Source: Bacteroidales bacterium (GTDB lineage: Bacteria > Bacteroidota > Bacteroidia > Bacteroidales > Dysgonomonadaceae). From it: 13,535 nucleotides of DNA. Below the pieces are notes generated by a model. That model was not told the DNA's origin. It did no database searches and saw only the letters and a program-made list of their open reading frames with translations. The position numbers and the translations under genes are program-made. Below, piece by piece: positions 6,209 to 13,535 of the stretch (its first letter is position 1; every line of letters begins with the position of its first letter). Location of the stretch: contig JAAZLV010000010.1 of assembly GCA_012799155.1 (NCBI GenBank), positions 1 to 13,535 on the forward strand. Reading direction: 5' to 3'.

Positions 6209-6850
6209 TTATTTTTTCCTGATCAGCGTCAATCCGTCGCGGAGGGGTAGGATCACCTTCTCTACGCGGCTGTCGGCTGCCAGTCGTTTGTTAAACTCCT
6301 GTATCCCGAGAGTCTGCCTGTCTGCAGACACTGCTGTTTCAATTATCTTGCCATGCCAGAGGGTATTGTCAGCAAGAAGGAACCCTCCCCTTTTCACCTT
6401 CGGAAGTGTTGCTTCATAGACCTGCCAATAGTTTCGCTTGTCACCATCGATGAAAGCCAGATCGAAGGAATCATCTTCAAACTGCGGCAACAAATCTTCC
6501 GCATCTCCAATATGGAGTGTAATGCACTCCCCATGTTTCGAGAGTTTGAAATTGCTACGGATCATTTCCTCCAGCTCATCATCGATCTCGATGGTATGCA
6601 ACCTGGCACCCTCTTCCAGACCCTCGGCAATGCAGAGTGCCGAATAGCCGGTATAGGTACCAATTTCGAGCACCCGGGAGGGACGTATCATCCGAACCAG
6701 CATTTTCAATACCCTACCCTGTAGATGTCCCGACACCATATGACCATGCAGCAGTCTCAGATGCGTTTCACGGTGAATCTTACGCAACTGTTCCGGCTCC
6801 TCATCGATATGATGAAGGATATAGGCTTCCATGGGATCGGTATTGATCAT
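6209..6850 (-). CDS. O-methyltransferase, CCoAOMT-like (Methyltransf_3 family)
   Basis: A 213-residue class I SAM-dependent O-methyltransferase of the caffeoyl-CoA/catechol type. The SAM loop LEIGTYTGYSAL is at 61-72 and the acidic cofactor contact TIEID at 86-90. The metal-binding set of this family is present: FIDGDKRNYW at 133-142 (Asp135, Asp137) and ADNTLWHG at 160-167 (Asp161, Asn162), so a divalent-metal-dependent catechol-like methyl transfer is expected. The physiological substrate of bacterial members is generally unknown. ATG at 6850 is taken as the start; an in-frame ATG six codons later (6832) is almost as good, since the conserved region begins near HHIDEEPEQL. It lies 25 bases after the pyk stop codon's last base region and 6 before rbfA, inside the operon. 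Confidence 0.9.
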   Translation of the reverse strand: MINTDPMEAYILHHIDEEPEQLRKIHRETHLRLLHGHMVSGHLQGRVLKMLVRMIRPSRVLEIGTYTGYSALCIAEGLEEGARLHTIEIDDELEEMIRSNFKLSKHGECITLHIGDAEDLLPQFEDDSFDLAFIDGDKRNYWQVYEATLPKVKRGGFLLADNTLWHGKIIETAVSADRQTLGIQEFNKRLAADSRVEKVILPLRDGLTLIRKK

Positions 6851-6875
6851 ATACCTGTACGGAACTACTTATGGA

Positions 6876-8348
6876 TTATTCGGTATAATCGGGCAGGTTG
6901 TACTTCTCCTTCGCTTCCAGGATGCGCCATGCTTCGATAATCTCCAGGTAGGTTGTACCACCCACTTCACCGAAGCTGCCGCCCAGGTAGGCCACACGAT
7001 CTTTACGTTCAATCAGTCCCCTTTCCAACAGTCGCTTGATGGCATCCACAAAGTAGGCTCTACGGCTCTCCTTGGTGTTCCCATCACCCTTGCCCTGTTG
7101 AAACTCTGCCCATACACCATAGGAGAGGGCTAGCTCACGGGCAAGCCTCTCGGTAGTTGTGATGGCATACACGGTGCTTTTACCACGGAAAGCAGCCAGC
7201 ACGCGTGCCGTACGTCCAGTGTGACTGTCGGTCACGATTGCCTTCACGTTCATCCGCAAAGTGGCTTTTACCGCCTGTTTGGCTAGGAACTCAGTCACCT
7301 CACGGTCATCATATTGAACGTATGGCACCCTGATGTCGTTCTCAGCCAGCTTGGTTTTCTCAGCTTCATAAGCTGTTTTGGCCATGGTGCGAACCGCCTC
7401 AACTGGATATTTACCATAGGCTGTCTCACCACTGAGCATCACCGCATCGGTACGGTAATAGATGGCATTGGCAATATCTGTGATCTCTGCTCGTGTGGGA
7501 CGAGGATTGAGAATCATGGAGTGGAGCATCTGTGTGGCTACAATCACCGGTTTTTTGTGTTGAACCGCCTGTTTGATCAGTACCCGCTGAATGCCGGGGA
7601 TCTTCTCCTGCGGAACCTCGATTCCCAGGTCGCCACGGGCAACCATAATGCCGAAAGCCACCTCCAGAATCTCATCGGCATTGTCAACGCCCTCCTGGTT
7701 TTCTATCTTGGCGATGATCTTGATCGGACTCTTCAACTCATCGAGGATCTCTTGTACTGCAAGTACGTCAGCTTTACTGCGTACGAATGAGTGGGCAATG
7801 AAATCAACATCATGTTTGGCTGCCAATGCAATAAACTCACGATCGCGTTCTGTGATGGCCGGCAGACTGATTCGCACACCAGGAATGTTGACACTCTTAC
7901 GACTCCCTACGGTGCCGTCGTTCTGGGCACTACACAGCAGGTATCCGGGAGTGACGGCGATTACCTTCAGATCAATCTCACCATCATCTATAAGGATATC
8001 ATCACCCACCTTCATCTCTTCAGTGATGTTGGGATAGGAGATGTAGATGGTTTCCCGTGTAGAGATGCCGGCAGGATTGCCAACAATCTTCACCTGGTCG
8101 CCCGTCTTCAGATCGATAGGGTTATCTGCAACGGTAGTCCGTATCTCAGGACCCTTGGTATCTACAAGAATAGCAATTCGGTCAGATACCTCACGGGTGT
8201 TGTTGATAATTTTTAAAAAACCCTCTTCATCGAGGTGTGCAGAGTTGAGGCGCACCACATTCATCCCCGCTTCAAACAGTTCACGGAGAAATGGCACATC
8301 GCATCGCTTGTCGGAAATGGTAGCGATGATCTTTGTTTGTTTAAGCAT
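6876..8348 (-). CDS. pyk: Pyruvate kinase
   Basis: A 490-residue pyruvate kinase, converting phosphoenolpyruvate and ADP to pyruvate and ATP in the last step of glycolysis. Motifs in order are KIIATISDKRCD (6-17), MNVVRLNSAH (29-38) with the PEP/ADP-binding Arg33, DTKGPEIRT (63-71), AKIENQEGVDN (213-223) with the catalytic Lys214, MVARGDLGIEVP (235-246) with metal-binding Glu216/Asp240, VIVATQMLHSM (268-278), and MLSGETAYGKYP (304-315). The B domain lies at roughly 72-165 and the C-terminal domain at 345-480. Glu68 in the KGPE motif is the residue seen in potassium-dependent pyruvate kinases (Lys in the independent group), so K+ dependence is predicted. It starts 40 bases after aroQ. Its product feeds the PFOR encoded next door. 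Confidence 0.97.
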   Translation of the reverse strand: MLKQTKIIATISDKRCDVPFLRELFEAGMNVVRLNSAHLDEEGFLKIINNTREVSDRIAILVDTKGPEIRTTVADNPIDLKTGDQVKIVGNPAGISTRETIYISYPNITEEMKVGDDILIDDGEIDLKVIAVTPGYLLCSAQNDGTVGSRKSVNIPGVRISLPAITERDREFIALAAKHDVDFIAHSFVRSKADVLAVQEILDELKSPIKIIAKIENQEGVDNADEILEVAFGIMVARGDLGIEVPQEKIPGIQRVLIKQAVQHKKPVIVATQMLHSMILNPRPTRAEITDIANAIYYRTDAVMLSGETAYGKYPVEAVRTMAKTAYEAEKTKLAENDIRVPYVQYDDREVTEFLAKQAVKATLRMNVKAIVTDSHTGRTARVLAAFRGKSTVYAITTTERLARELALSYGVWAEFQQGKGDGNTKESRRAYFVDAIKRLLERGLIERKDRVAYLGGSFGEVGGTTYLEIIEAWRILEAKEKYNLPDYTE

Positions 8349-8388
8349 ATATTTCTTTTGGATTGTTCAGTCTATGTAACGTTTGGAT

Positions 8389-8817
8389 TTACTTTTTGTT
8401 TGCCGCGAGCAGCGCTTCAAGTGCCAAGCGGTAAGAGTCCAGGCCAAAGCCTGCAATTACACCAAGACAAACAGCTGACAGCAGTGAGTGATGGCGAAAT
8501 TCTTCCCGGGCATGTACGTTGGAGATATGCACTTCCACAACCGGTGCAGGCACGGCTTTGATCGCATCACGTATGGCCACCGAGGTGTGAGTGTAGCCCC
8601 CGGCATTGAGGATGATGCCATCGCTACCATAACCTGCCTCCTGGATTTTGTTGATCAACTCACCTTCCACATTAGACTGGAAAACAGTGAGGGCAGCAGC
8701 TGGATAAGCAGTCTGCAAACTGTCCAGATAGTGATCAAAAGATTGGTTACCATAGGTCTCCGGTTCACGGAGACCCAGCAGGTTCAGGTTGGGACCGTTG
8801 ATGATTTGAATCTTCAT
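8389..8817 (-). CDS. aroQ: 3-dehydroquinate dehydratase, type II
   Basis: A 142-residue type II dehydroquinase, the third step of the shikimate pathway (3-dehydroquinate to 3-dehydroshikimate). It begins MKIQIINGPNLNLLGLREPE, the family signature. Residues aligning with the known active site are Arg17 and Tyr22 on the flexible lid, Asn71 and His77 in NAGGYTHTS, His97 in EVHISN, and Arg104 and Arg108 in the following helix. Length is typical of these dodecameric enzymes. It is the first gene of the cluster running through pyk to the permease. A TATCTTTG promoter element lies 89 bases upstream. A 9-codon upstream frame (8843-8814) overlaps its start as ATGA, probably by chance. Confidence 0.97.
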   Translation of the reverse strand: MKIQIINGPNLNLLGLREPETYGNQSFDHYLDSLQTAYPAAALTVFQSNVEGELINKIQEAGYGSDGIILNAGGYTHTSVAIRDAIKAVPAPVVEVHISNVHAREEFRHHSLLSAVCLGVIAGFGLDSYRLALEALLAANKK

Positions 8818-8905
8818 AAAAGTGATTTTGATTTTATGGACATTCGATATCGGAGCCGGGTATTTACATCCTAAAACAGAGATATCATATTCCTATTTAA
8901 CACTG

Positions 8906-8913
8906 CAAAGATA
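8906..8913 (-). promoter_or_regulatory. Putative -7 promoter element of the aroQ-pyk-rbfA operon
   Basis: The minus strand reads TATCTTTG at 8913-8906, followed by CA. This is the most typical form of the Bacteroidota -7 element. No clear TTTG stands 19 bases upstream, so the -33 element is weak. A leader of about 80 bases up to the aroQ ATG is implied. Confidence 0.6.
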
Positions 8914-8982
8914 CAACTATTTCCGGTGATTGAATCATTTCTGTCTTTCTGTAATTCATCTTCAAAACCATTACATTGATTC

Positions 8983-9022
8983 AAAAAAAACCGGTGGTGT
9001 CACATCAATGCAACACCACCGG
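8983..9022 (-). terminator. Intrinsic terminator of nifJ
   Basis: On the minus strand CCGGTGGTGT (9022-9013) pairs perfectly with ACACCACCGG (9000-8991) around a 12-base loop, followed at once by eight T residues (8990-8983). It lies 30 bases after the nifJ stop and just upstream of the aroQ promoter. It therefore separates the two transcription units. Confidence 0.93.
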
Positions 9023-9052
9023 AATCAAAGTGTATGATCGTTATTATCAGTT

Positions 9053-12000
9053 TTATTCCTCAACAACCTCTACCGTTTCTCCAGCTGGCTCACCATAATG
9101 TGCCGCAGCCATCCGCTGATAGGAGCGGTAACGCCATTGCGCGTTCTCACGAGCTGCATCGAACAGCTCGTCGGCTTGACGGGGGAAGGACTTGATCAGC
9201 TGCGTATAACGCACCTCTCCCAGCAGGAAGTCGCGGAACTTACTCCAGTCGGGTTCCTTGCTGTCGAGTTGGAACGGGTTCTTCCCTTCATCCTCCAGAC
9301 GCGGATCATAGCGCCAGAGGTGCCAGTAACCGCATTCTACCGCAGCTTTCTCTTCCGACTGTGCAGTACCCATACCCCTTTTCAGACCATGGCTGATACA
9401 GGGCGAATAGGCGATGATGATGGAGGGTCCGTGATAGGATTCCGCCTCTTTCAAAGCCTTGAGGTAATGCGATTGGTTTGCACCCATTGCTACTTGTGCA
9501 ACATAAACATAACCATAGGTAGCAGCAATCATGCCGAGATCCTTCTTGCGGATTCGCTTTCCTGCTGCCGCAAACTTGGCTACCGCAGCCATGGGAGTCG
9601 ACTTGGAAGACTGACCTCCGGTGTTGGAGTAGACCTCGGTGTCGAGCACCAGGATGTTGATATCCTGACCGCCGGCCAACACATGGTCGAGACCGCCGAA
9701 ACCGATGTCATAAGCCCATCCGTCACCACCAAAGACCCATATCGATTTCTTGGTGAGATACTTTTCCATTGAGAGTATCTCCTGCGCCACGGGATGATTG
9801 ATTCCAGTCAGGGCAGTCACCAACTGAGCAGAAGCCTCTTTCGATCCCTCTGCATCTTCTTTCTTCTCCAGCCATTGGGTAAAGATATCTTTCTGTTCTG
9901 CAGAGAAGTCATCAGACGCAAGACCTTTCTTCATCAGTTCACTCAGGTGGTTGCGCATGCTGTTGTGTGCGATTACGAAACCAAAACCGAATTCGGCATT
10001 GTCCTCAAAGAGCGAGTTGGCCCATGAGGGCCCCTTGCCCTGCTCATTGGTGGTGTAGGGAGTGGCCGGTGCAGAAGCTCCATAGATGGAGGAGCATCCG
10101 GTTGCGTTGGCAATCATCATCCTGTCGCCATAGAGCTGTGTGATCAGCTTGATATAGGGAGTTTCACCACAACCGGAGCAGGCTCCGGAGAACTCAAAGA
10201 GAGGAGTGGCGAACTGTGTATTCTTCACATTCAGGCCCACATCTAGCAGATGCGCCTTGCTGGAGACATTCTTCACCATATAATCCCAATTCTGCTGGTT
10301 GTCGTACTGTGTACCGATCGACACCATCTCTAGTGCCTTCTCGCCCTTCTTACCGGGACATACATCAACACAGTTGCCACAACCGAGACAGTCAAGTACG
10401 TCGACCTGGATGCGGAAAGCCATACCGGCCAGCTGCTTACCCTGTGCCTTTAGCAACTCAACGCCTTCACCCAGACCCTGCTGTTCCGATTCATCGAGTA
10501 CAAACGGACGAATTGTGGCGTGGGGGCACACATAGGCACATTGGTTACACTGAATACAAGTATCAGGATTCCATACAGGTACGCTGGCAGCTACACCACG
10601 CTTCTCGAATGCTGTAGTCCCCTGCTCCCAAGTTCCGTCCTCACGTCCAGTGAAAGCAGACACCGGAAGGTCATACCCGCGCTGAGCGTTCACGGGACGT
10701 ACCACCTGATGGATAAAGGCAGGAGCATCATCGGTTGTTGTCTCAACAACACCCAACGTTGCCCATTCTGGCAGCACCTCTACCTCTTCCACGTCACCAC
10801 CGCGATCAACGGCAGCAAAGTTCATCTTCACCACCTCTTCACCCTTCTTTCCGTAGGACTTCACAATGAATTTCTTCATCTGTTCCACCGCCTGGTCGTA
10901 GGGGATCACATTCGATATTTTAAAGAATGCCGATTGCAGAATGGTGTTGGTACGGTTACCCAGACCAATTTCATCCGCTATTACGGTTGCGTTGATGATG
11001 TAGAACCGAATGTTGTTCAATGCGAAGTAGCGCTTCACATTGTCGGGCAGGTGGTTGGCCACCTCTTCTTTGGGCCATACTGAGTTCAGCAGGAAAGTAC
11101 CGTTCTTCTTCAATCCCTTGGTCACATCATAAAGATGCAGGTAGGCTGGCACATGGCATGCAACAAAATTGGGTGTATTCACCAGATAGGTGGAACGGAT
11201 GGGATTGTCGCCGAAGCGTAGATGCGAGCAAGTGAAACCGCCCGACTTCTTGGAGTCGTAGGCAAAGTATGCCTGCACATATTTGTCAGTGTTATCGCCG
11301 ATGATCTTGATAGAGTTTTTATTGGCACCTACCGTACCATCAGAACCCAGGCCATAAAATTTGGCTTCATAGGTGGTCTCATCCATCGCAACCTCTTCCT
11401 TCATGGGGAGCGACTTGAAAGTGACATCGTCAACGATACCAATGGTGAAATCATTCTTCGGAAGGTTCATCGAGAGATTCTCGAATACCGAGAGGATCTG
11501 TGAAGGTGAAGTATCTTTCGATGAAAGACCGTAGATACCGCCCACTACCTCGGGTGCATTCTCCTTGCCATAGTAGCAGTCCTTCACATCCAGGTAAAGT
11601 GGCTGACCGGTTGCTCCCGGTTCCTTGGTGCGGTCGAGCACCGCTATTCTTTTCGCAGTGGCTGGTACTGCCGAGAGGAATGCGGATGCCTTGAAGGGAC
11701 GGTAAAGGTGTACGGCTACCACACCCACCTTCTCACCCTTGGCGGTGAGGTGATCAACAACCTCACGGATGGTTTCGGTAACAGATCCCATGGCAATTAT
11801 CACCCGTTCCGCTTCCGGATCACCGTAGTAGTCGAACAATCCATACTTGCGGCCTGTGACGGCTGCCAACTTTTCCAGGTACTTCTCCACCACGTCCGGC
11901 ACATTGTCATAGAACGGGTTGGAGGCTTCACGTGCCTGAAAATAAATATCGTCATTTTGTGCTGTTCCGCGTGCCACAGGCGCATCGGGAGTAAGTGCCC

Positions 12001-12622
12001 TGTCGCGGAATCCTTTGAGTGCTTCCTGATTGATCAGCGGTGCCAGGTCGTCGTTCGTCAATGTTTCAATCTTCTGGATCTCGTGTGAGGTGCGGAATCC
12101 ATCGAAGAAATGAAGGAAGGGTATACGACTCTCAATCGCTGCCAGGTGTGCTACCGCCGCCATGTCCATCACCTCCTGCACCGAACCGGTGGCGAAGAGG
12201 GCGAAGCCGGTGGGGCGCGCAGCCATCACATCCTGATGATCACCGAAGATCGAAAGGGCGTGCGATGCCAATGCTCGTGCTGATACGTGAAAGACTCCGG
12301 GAAGCAATTCCCCGGCCATTTTATACATGTTGGGAAGCATCAGCAGCAGTCCCTGTGAGGCGGTAAAGGTGGAGGTGAGGGCACCGGCCTGCAACGATCC
12401 GTGCATGGCCCCGGCAGCTCCCGCTTCCGATTGCATTTCCTGCACCAGGACTGGCTGCCCGAAGATGTTTTTCCTCCCGGCTGCTGCCCACTCATCCACA
12501 TACTCCGCCATGGTGGAGGAGGGTGTGATCGGGTAGATTGCAGCCACCTCGCTGAACATGTAGGCGATGTGTGCAGCAGCCTGATTCCCGTCGCAGGTTA
12601 AATAATTTTTCTGTTTTGCCAT
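9053..12622 (-). CDS. nifJ: Pyruvate:ferredoxin (flavodoxin) oxidoreductase, single-chain
   Basis: A full-length 1189-residue PFOR. It oxidises pyruvate with CoA to acetyl-CoA and CO2, passing electrons to ferredoxin or flavodoxin, the main anaerobic exit from glycolysis. Domains in order: pyruvate-binding N-terminal domain with YPITPSSTMAEY (30-41) and the QSEAGAAGAMHG loop (64-75); a second domain to about residue 400; the EKR-type segment YGLGSDGTVGANKNS (423-437); and a two-cluster ferredoxin domain with Cys689/692/695/699 and Cys745/748/751/755. The C-terminal thiamine-diphosphate domain contains GGDGWAYDIGFGG (965-977) and SNTGGQSSKSTP (999-1010). The ligands of the third, proximal [4Fe-4S] cluster are also present: Cys815, Cys818, Cys843 and Cys1075. 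Every key residue I can check is intact. It is monocistronic, with its own promoter element and terminator. The indolepyruvate and 2-oxoglutarate relatives have different domain layouts, so the call is firm. Confidence 0.98.
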   Translation of the reverse strand: MAKQKNYLTCDGNQAAAHIAYMFSEVAAIYPITPSSTMAEYVDEWAAAGRKNIFGQPVLVQEMQSEAGAAGAMHGSLQAGALTSTFTASQGLLLMLPNMYKMAGELLPGVFHVSARALASHALSIFGDHQDVMAARPTGFALFATGSVQEVMDMAAVAHLAAIESRIPFLHFFDGFRTSHEIQKIETLTNDDLAPLINQEALKGFRDRALTPDAPVARGTAQNDDIYFQAREASNPFYDNVPDVVEKYLEKLAAVTGRKYGLFDYYGDPEAERVIIAMGSVTETIREVVDHLTAKGEKVGVVAVHLYRPFKASAFLSAVPATAKRIAVLDRTKEPGATGQPLYLDVKDCYYGKENAPEVVGGIYGLSSKDTSPSQILSVFENLSMNLPKNDFTIGIVDDVTFKSLPMKEEVAMDETTYEAKFYGLGSDGTVGANKNSIKIIGDNTDKYVQAYFAYDSKKSGGFTCSHLRFGDNPIRSTYLVNTPNFVACHVPAYLHLYDVTKGLKKNGTFLLNSVWPKEEVANHLPDNVKRYFALNNIRFYIINATVIADEIGLGNRTNTILQSAFFKISNVIPYDQAVEQMKKFIVKSYGKKGEEVVKMNFAAVDRGGDVEEVEVLPEWATLGVVETTTDDAPAFIHQVVRPVNAQRGYDLPVSAFTGREDGTWEQGTTAFEKRGVAASVPVWNPDTCIQCNQCAYVCPHATIRPFVLDESEQQGLGEGVELLKAQGKQLAGMAFRIQVDVLDCLGCGNCVDVCPGKKGEKALEMVSIGTQYDNQQNWDYMVKNVSSKAHLLDVGLNVKNTQFATPLFEFSGACSGCGETPYIKLITQLYGDRMMIANATGCSSIYGASAPATPYTTNEQGKGPSWANSLFEDNAEFGFGFVIAHNSMRNHLSELMKKGLASDDFSAEQKDIFTQWLEKKEDAEGSKEASAQLVTALTGINHPVAQEILSMEKYLTKKSIWVFGGDGWAYDIGFGGLDHVLAGGQDINILVLDTEVYSNTGGQSSKSTPMAAVAKFAAAGKRIRKKDLGMIAATYGYVYVAQVAMGANQSHYLKALKEAESYHGPSIIIAYSPCISHGLKRGMGTAQSEEKAAVECGYWHLWRYDPRLEDEGKNPFQLDSKEPDWSKFRDFLLGEVRYTQLIKSFPRQADELFDAARENAQWRYRSYQRMAAAHYGEPAGETVEVVEE

Positions 12623-12666
12623 AATGATATGTTTACTAAAAATGTTATATTTTAGTTAATAAAGTG

Positions 12667-12674
12667 CAAATTTA
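12667..12674 (-). promoter_or_regulatory. Putative -7 promoter element of nifJ
   Basis: The minus strand reads TAAATTTG at 12674-12667, fitting TAnnTTTG, about 44 bases upstream of the nifJ start. A TTTC occurs 16 bases further upstream, shorter than the preferred 19, so the -33 assignment is tentative. Confidence 0.45.
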
Positions 12675-12867
12675 TTGGGCTTCGGACTACGAAATTACGA
12701 TAAAAAAGCGGAAACAACAAATGATGCTCATATTTTGTTCACTCACATCACCCCATTCCTCATAGTGAAATTTAAAATATATTAAATTATAATCATTACC
12801 AGTTTGTGAATGTTATAATAATGTATCATCCGCAGCTCATGCCTCTTCAATTCTCAGGACTTAGTCT

Positions 12868-12886
12868 CCTTTTCATCATGAAAAGG
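12868..12886 (+). repeat. Perfect 8-bp hairpin, CCTTTTCA-TCA-TGAAAAGG
   Basis: The two 8-base arms are perfectly complementary around a 3-base loop, in the middle of the divergent intergenic region. There is no adjacent T-run on either strand strong enough for a terminator. It is symmetric enough to be either an operator palindrome or the tip of the larger imperfect structure spanning 12823-12957. Confidence 0.5.
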
Positions 12887-12903
12887 CATTCACACCACAT
12901 TTT

Positions 12904-12911
12904 TATGTTTG
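12904..12911 (+). promoter_or_regulatory. Candidate -7 promoter element for the GT20 gene
   Basis: The plus strand reads TATGTTTG, fitting TAnnTTTG, 88 bases upstream of the GT20 start codon. No TTTG lies 19 bases upstream, so this is a single-motif prediction in AT-rich DNA. Confidence 0.3.
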
Positions 12912-12999
12912 ATCATTTGAATAATTGATGCTGAGGAGCAAATAAAGCAGATGATACCTTAGTGACATCCTCAATTGAAACAAATTAAATAAAGATCAT

Positions 13000-13535
13000 A
13001 TGAAGATTGTAATCATTGCCAACAGACTACCGGTAAAAATTGAACGTTCAGACGAGGGTTTTACCATTGAACGCAGTGAAGGAGGACTGGCTACCGGTCT
13101 CGGATCACTTGAGACCGAAGCGGAAAAGTATTGGGTGGGCTGGCCCGGTATCCACACCGACGATGAAACGGAGAGACAAGAGATCACCGAAAAGCTTCAC
13201 GAGCTCAACTTTCACCCGGTCTTCCTGAGTGACGAACAAATCAGCAACTATTACGAGGGATACAGCAACAGTACCATCTGGCCTCTCTGCCACTATTTCT
13301 TCTCATATATTGAATATAAGGCGGAGTACTGGGCAGCATACCGCGAGGTGAATGCCCTCTTCAGCAGGGAGTCGCTTCCATTCATCGAGAATGACGACAT
13401 TGTCTGGATACAGGACTACCAGTTGATGTTGCTACCGAAGTTGATTCGTGACAAGAAGCCGGCTACCAGCATCGGGTACTTTCACCACATACCTTTCCCC
13501 TCCTATGAGCTCTTCAGGGTACTCCCTGAACGGGA
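13000..13535 (+). CDS. Trehalose-6-phosphate synthase (GT20), N-terminal part
   Basis: The first 178 residues of a GT20 glycosyltransferase; the frame is open at the right edge. The start is ATG 13000-13002, giving MKIVIIANRLPVKIERSDEG, the usual GT20 opening with the substrate-contacting Arg9. Following motifs are SEGGLATGLGSL (26-37), the glycine loop; YYEGYSNSTIWPLCHYF (84-100), with the Tyr/Trp pair that contacts the acceptor glucose 6-phosphate; WIQDYQLMLLP (136-146), with the conserved Asp; and IGYFHHIPFPSYELFRVLPE (158-177). The enzyme transfers glucose from UDP-glucose to glucose 6-phosphate, the first step of trehalose synthesis, linked to osmotic and stress protection. In many Bacteroidota this domain is fused to a C-terminal trehalose-6-phosphate phosphatase; whether that holds here cannot be seen, so no symbol is given. 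It is transcribed divergently from nifJ. Confidence 0.93.
   Translation, partial: MKIVIIANRLPVKIERSDEGFTIERSEGGLATGLGSLETEAEKYWVGWPGIHTDDETERQEITEKLHELNFHPVFLSDEQISNYYEGYSNSTIWPLCHYFFSYIEYKAEYWAAYREVNALFSRESLPFIENDDIVWIQDYQLMLLPKLIRDKKPATSIGYFHHIPFPSYELFRVLPER

Larger units (their letters stand above)
12623..12999. other. Divergent intergenic region between nifJ and the GT20 gene
   Basis: This 377-base gap is AT-rich and holds no convincing gene. It contains the nifJ promoter element near its left end, a candidate -7 element for the GT20 gene near its right end, and a perfect 8-bp hairpin at 12868-12886. An outer inverted pair lies at 12823-12830 and 12950-12957. The segment 12765-12820 is very AT-rich with no motif I recognise. 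Confidence 0.6.

Noticed and set aside
8814..8843. Nine-codon upstream frame whose TGA overlaps the aroQ ATG.
   Set aside because: It has no ribosome site and no aromatic-codon run that would suggest attenuation; most likely chance.
9098..9772. Long plus-strand open frame of 224 codons opposite nifJ, and similar ones at 2364-2999, 7314-7790 and 10520-11083.
   Set aside because: All are antisense to strong, conserved genes and give no recognisable protein family; they are by-products of codon bias on the coding strand.

Overview
The window looks like a chromosomal segment from an anaerobic member of the Bacteroidota, most likely order Bacteroidales. Four things point there: several upstream regions carry the Bacteroidota -7 promoter element TAnnTTTG; Shine-Dalgarno sequences are weak or absent; pyruvate is handled by a single-chain pyruvate:ferredoxin oxidoreductase; and the gene set (HYC_CC_PP-type protein beside a CusA-type pump, rbfA beside an FtsX-like permease) is familiar from that phylum. 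Genus-level placement cannot be made from sequence reading alone. Most of the window is ordinary housekeeping DNA; no phage, insertion sequence, CRISPR array, tRNA or rRNA is visible.

Layout, left to right. (1) 1-734, minus strand: a small cysteine-containing membrane or exported protein (HYC_CC_PP type) followed by the N-terminus of a CusA/CzcA heavy-metal RND pump that runs off the left edge. The 103-base gap between them is filled by a striking nested inverted repeat (210-307). (2) 891-1538, plus strand: a class I SAM-dependent methyltransferase interrupted by one in-frame TAG codon, with family-like sequence continuing in the same frame to a TAA. (3) 1569-4539, minus strand: a DUF1846/UPF0371 protein with its own good promoter, downstream of UDP-glucose 6-dehydrogenase. 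(4) 4616-8817, minus strand: a tight cluster read in the order aroQ, pyk, O-methyltransferase, rbfA, FtsX/LolC-like permease (gaps of 40, 27, 6 and 9 bases), with a TATCTTTG promoter element upstream of aroQ. (5) 9053-12622, minus strand: a full-length nifJ, ending in a textbook intrinsic terminator. (6) 12623-12999: a 377-base divergent intergenic region with promoter elements and possible secondary structure. (7) 13000 to the right edge, plus strand: the N-terminal part of a GT20 trehalose-6-phosphate synthase, open at the window end.

How the genes fit together. Pyruvate kinase makes pyruvate and PFOR oxidises it to acetyl-CoA with reduced ferredoxin, the expected anaerobic route. AroQ feeds aromatic amino-acid synthesis, RbfA matures the 30S ribosome, and the LolC-like permease serves envelope biogenesis. 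Ugd makes UDP-glucuronate for surface polysaccharide, and the GT20 enzyme makes trehalose phosphate for stress protection. The left-edge pair is probably a copper or related metal efflux module.

The items most worth a second look are the inverted-repeat element between the HYC-type gene and cusA, the single amber codon in the methyltransferase, and the short open frame that continues in phase after the ugd stop and overlaps the next promoter. I did not find convincing evidence of a wholly new multi-gene system.
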